DNA of 60,000 nt. Origin: Apostichopus japonicus (lineage: Eukaryota > Echinodermata > Holothuroidea > Aspidochirotida > Stichopodidae). The DNA is taken from positions 30,932,001 to 30,992,000 of the forward strand of contig NC_092580.1 of assembly GCF_037975245.1 (NCBI RefSeq). Direction: 5' to 3'. Each line of letters begins with the position of its first letter. The first letter of the stretch is position 1. The translations under genes and the position numbers were made by a program. The notes below the pieces were generated by a model. It saw only the letters and a program-made list of their open reading frames with translations. It did not search any database and was not told the origin of the DNA. Of the stretch, positions 58,337 through 60,000 are shown in pieces.

Positions 58337-59090
58337 CCATTTGTCATTACACATCCCGAATGTGTGTTTAATGAGTACCAGCAGAAACCAGGACATGACA
58401 TAGATTTCCTGGGCATTCATGGGTCATATTCTCCTCGCTAATTATATTTCTCTCTCGTTATAATTCATCGCCATATGTCTAGGTTTGAAACCTTGCTTAT
58501 GTTTTGTTGTTTAAAACGCTTGTGGAACCCCTCCAGAGCATGTTAAAATGCGCAAACTGAAGCGATTCTAGTACAGTCTCGTTACTTAGTACCTTGGCAA
58601 CTTGCCAAGAAGAGAACGTTCTCGAAACTTGGCAAAGTGCCAGGAAAACGAAGCCTTCTAAGAGTCTTGGCAAAGTGCCAAGAAAATACACCCGTGCTGT
58701 ATATTTGTCATGAGAGGAGGGGGGCCAAGCAGTCACCTGGATTGACACGTGTAAGCTCAACGTTTGCTGCAACGAGCTGTCGACTACGTGAGCGATCCCA
58801 TGGAATATTGCCTCTCTCTATTTTTTGGGTGAATTACCAAGACAAATGCGTTAGTAAGTTGCAAAAGGGGTAGTATAAAACCCCAGCAAAGGTACAAGCG
58901 CTAACGCGCTCCGAGCATACAGTATGTGCTTCATGAATAATGTTCGATGTTCCGACATTTTAAGCACAGTTGCATTTCGTAGCACCTGATAGCCTAGTCG
59001 TGGCTATGCGCTAGGTGGTTTCAATAGGAAGTTGGATACTTCTACTGTACTACACTACGAAATTGACACGTCTCGACATGGAGAGATTTG
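58337..59090. other. non-coding DNA right of the truncated DIRS
   Basis: I see no gene. Near 58600-58690 a CTTGGCAAAGTGCCAAG-type palindromic word is repeated about three times (AACTTGGCAAAGTGCCAGG, TCTTGGCAAAGTGCCAAGA, preceded by CTTGGCAACTTGCCAAG). Confidence 0.5.
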
Positions 59091-59093
59091 AGG

Positions 59094-59292
59094 AGTAACG
59101 GGTATGTTATCATAACATTTATTACGTGTTTATTACGTTAAAGGTGGTGTTGTAAAAACGTCGACATAACGTTTCTATGAGATATTAATGTTATATTAGT
59201 GTCTTAACGTAAATCGTTTTGAAATATGAGCCTGAAAACGTTTTCGGTGACATACCTGTTACACCACTAATAACGTTATCATAACAAAACAC
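59094..59292. mobile_element. short inverted-repeat (MITE-like) element
   Basis: GTTATCATAAC occurs at 59106-59116 and 59275-59285. Around it, TTATTACGT..AAGGTGGTGTTGT on the left pairs imperfectly with ACACCACTAATAACG on the right. Length about 200 bp; no clear target duplication. Confidence 0.4.
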
Positions 59293-59435
59293 TACATGCT
59301 TAGTAACGCTTTTGTGTTTGCTGAGTAACTCCCCGGGCTCCGTTAAGCAGCCAGGGATTTATGAGGTGGATTTTCTACAAACCCACCCTCTCACCATCTT
59401 CACAGCCCCTGCTGGGAGTTTGTTTCTGATGAGTA

Positions 59436-59680
59436 GGTCTATAGCTCAGTTAGCTCAGGGTTAAAAGCCTTCAGTCATAAGGTCCCCGGTTCAAGTCACC
59501 CCAAGATTAATGTATGTTGTCCAGCTACAGAGTTGTTGACTTTTCATAATCATGGACGTTAAATTTGTATGTAAGAGACTGACTTCAGTCAGCTTGCAGC
59601 TTGGTTAAGCCAGTGAGGCTTCTTCCCAAGTTCCTACTTGCAGGATGATCCTAAATACGTTCTTAAATACATACATATAG
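59436..59680 (+). mobile_element. tRNA-derived SINE
   Basis: The tRNA-like head has an A-box-like TAGCTCAGTTAG (59442-59453) and a B box GGTTCAAGTC (59488-59497), typical of an internal RNA polymerase III promoter. The body matches the reversed copy at 31868-32092. The tail is AT-rich with ATACATACATA. Confidence 0.8.
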
Positions 59681-59847
59681 TTGTAGGAGTCACGTAAACA
59701 GTAGCAGTGTAGCTTTGTTTAAGATTCTGATGAAGCAAACTATCCATTCAGTACTCAGTCTCATTTTTTGTAGCAGGGTAGCATTGTTTAAGATTCTGTA
59801 CTCACTCAGCAGAGTGAGATTCTGTACCTTCAGTACTCATTTTTGGA

Positions 59848-60000
59848 GAGTACTGTGGTCAAGTGGTGAAGGCAGTGGACTGGTGATCTTAGGCTTGCAG
59901 GTTTGAGTCCTGGCCGGATCATTCAGTTGTTTCCTTGGGCAAGGCACTTTTTCGTCAGTGCAGCTTCCCATCCAGGAGATACTTGTCCCTATGTTTGACA
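59848..60000 (+). mobile_element. second tRNA-derived SINE, cut by window edge
   Basis: It has an A-box-like TGGTCAAGTGG (near 59856) and a B box GGTTTGAGTCC (59900-59910), followed by TTCCTTGGGCAAGGCACTTT, a word common to tRNA-SINEs of invertebrates. It is a different family from the one at 59436. Confidence 0.7.

Noticed and set aside
59430-59510. Functional tRNA gene
   Set aside because: The A and B boxes are present, but no acceptor stem closes around them and the same body occurs in a dispersed copy, so this is a SINE.
51524-60000. Further exons of the PPM1H-like gene
   Set aside because: I looked for the strand following GDSR and later PP2C motifs and found none; the next exon must lie outside the window.

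Overview
The window is animal (metazoan) nuclear DNA: AT-rich, with GT-AG introns, a dense load of decayed transposons and few coding exons. The repeat mix (DIRS-type tyrosine-recombinase retrotransposons, Penelope-like pieces with hammerhead-type motifs, tRNA-derived SINEs) together with a PPM1H-type phosphatase fits a marine invertebrate, perhaps an echinoderm or another non-vertebrate deuterostome. That placement is inference; no species can be fixed from the sequence.

Layout. (1) 1-5334: last three coding exons (1-256, 4373-4565, 5167-5334) of a + strand gene I do not recognise. Its large intron holds two opposed GGACAATT minisatellites, an AT-rich foldback repeat and a tandem array with nuclear-receptor-like sites. 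(2) 5335-13123: probable 3' UTR, then non-coding DNA with a TTAA-flanked MITE. (3) 13124-51523: first four coding exons (13124-13380, 14453-14591, 16321-16599, 51411-51523) of a PP2C phosphatase of the PPM1H/J/M group, + strand. Splice phases agree throughout and the remaining exons lie beyond the window. Intron 3 is about 34.8 kb. (4) Inside intron 3, 35543-42079: a structurally complete DIRS-type retrotransposon with near-identical inverted terminal repeats, an internal complementary region and three long open frames (gag-like; RT-RNase H; tyrosine recombinase). (5) Intron 3 also holds Penelope-like fragments, a second MITE copy, a reversed SINE, tandem duplications and several 5' DIRS ends. 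(6) 51534-58336: a decayed second DIRS starting only 10 bp after the exon 4 splice donor, split by a 3.9-kb TA-flanked DNA transposon (53841-57748) that carries a BEN-domain-like open frame. (7) 58337-60000: non-coding DNA with an inverted repeat and two tRNA-derived SINEs.

How it works together. Only two host genes are visible, in tandem on the + strand. Nearly all other structure is mobile DNA, much of it nested. The most informative biology is in the DIRS element: an RT frame without its own AUG, a recombinase frame open for 2.9 kb across the RT gene, and leader hairpins that differ from the decayed copy while pairing is kept.
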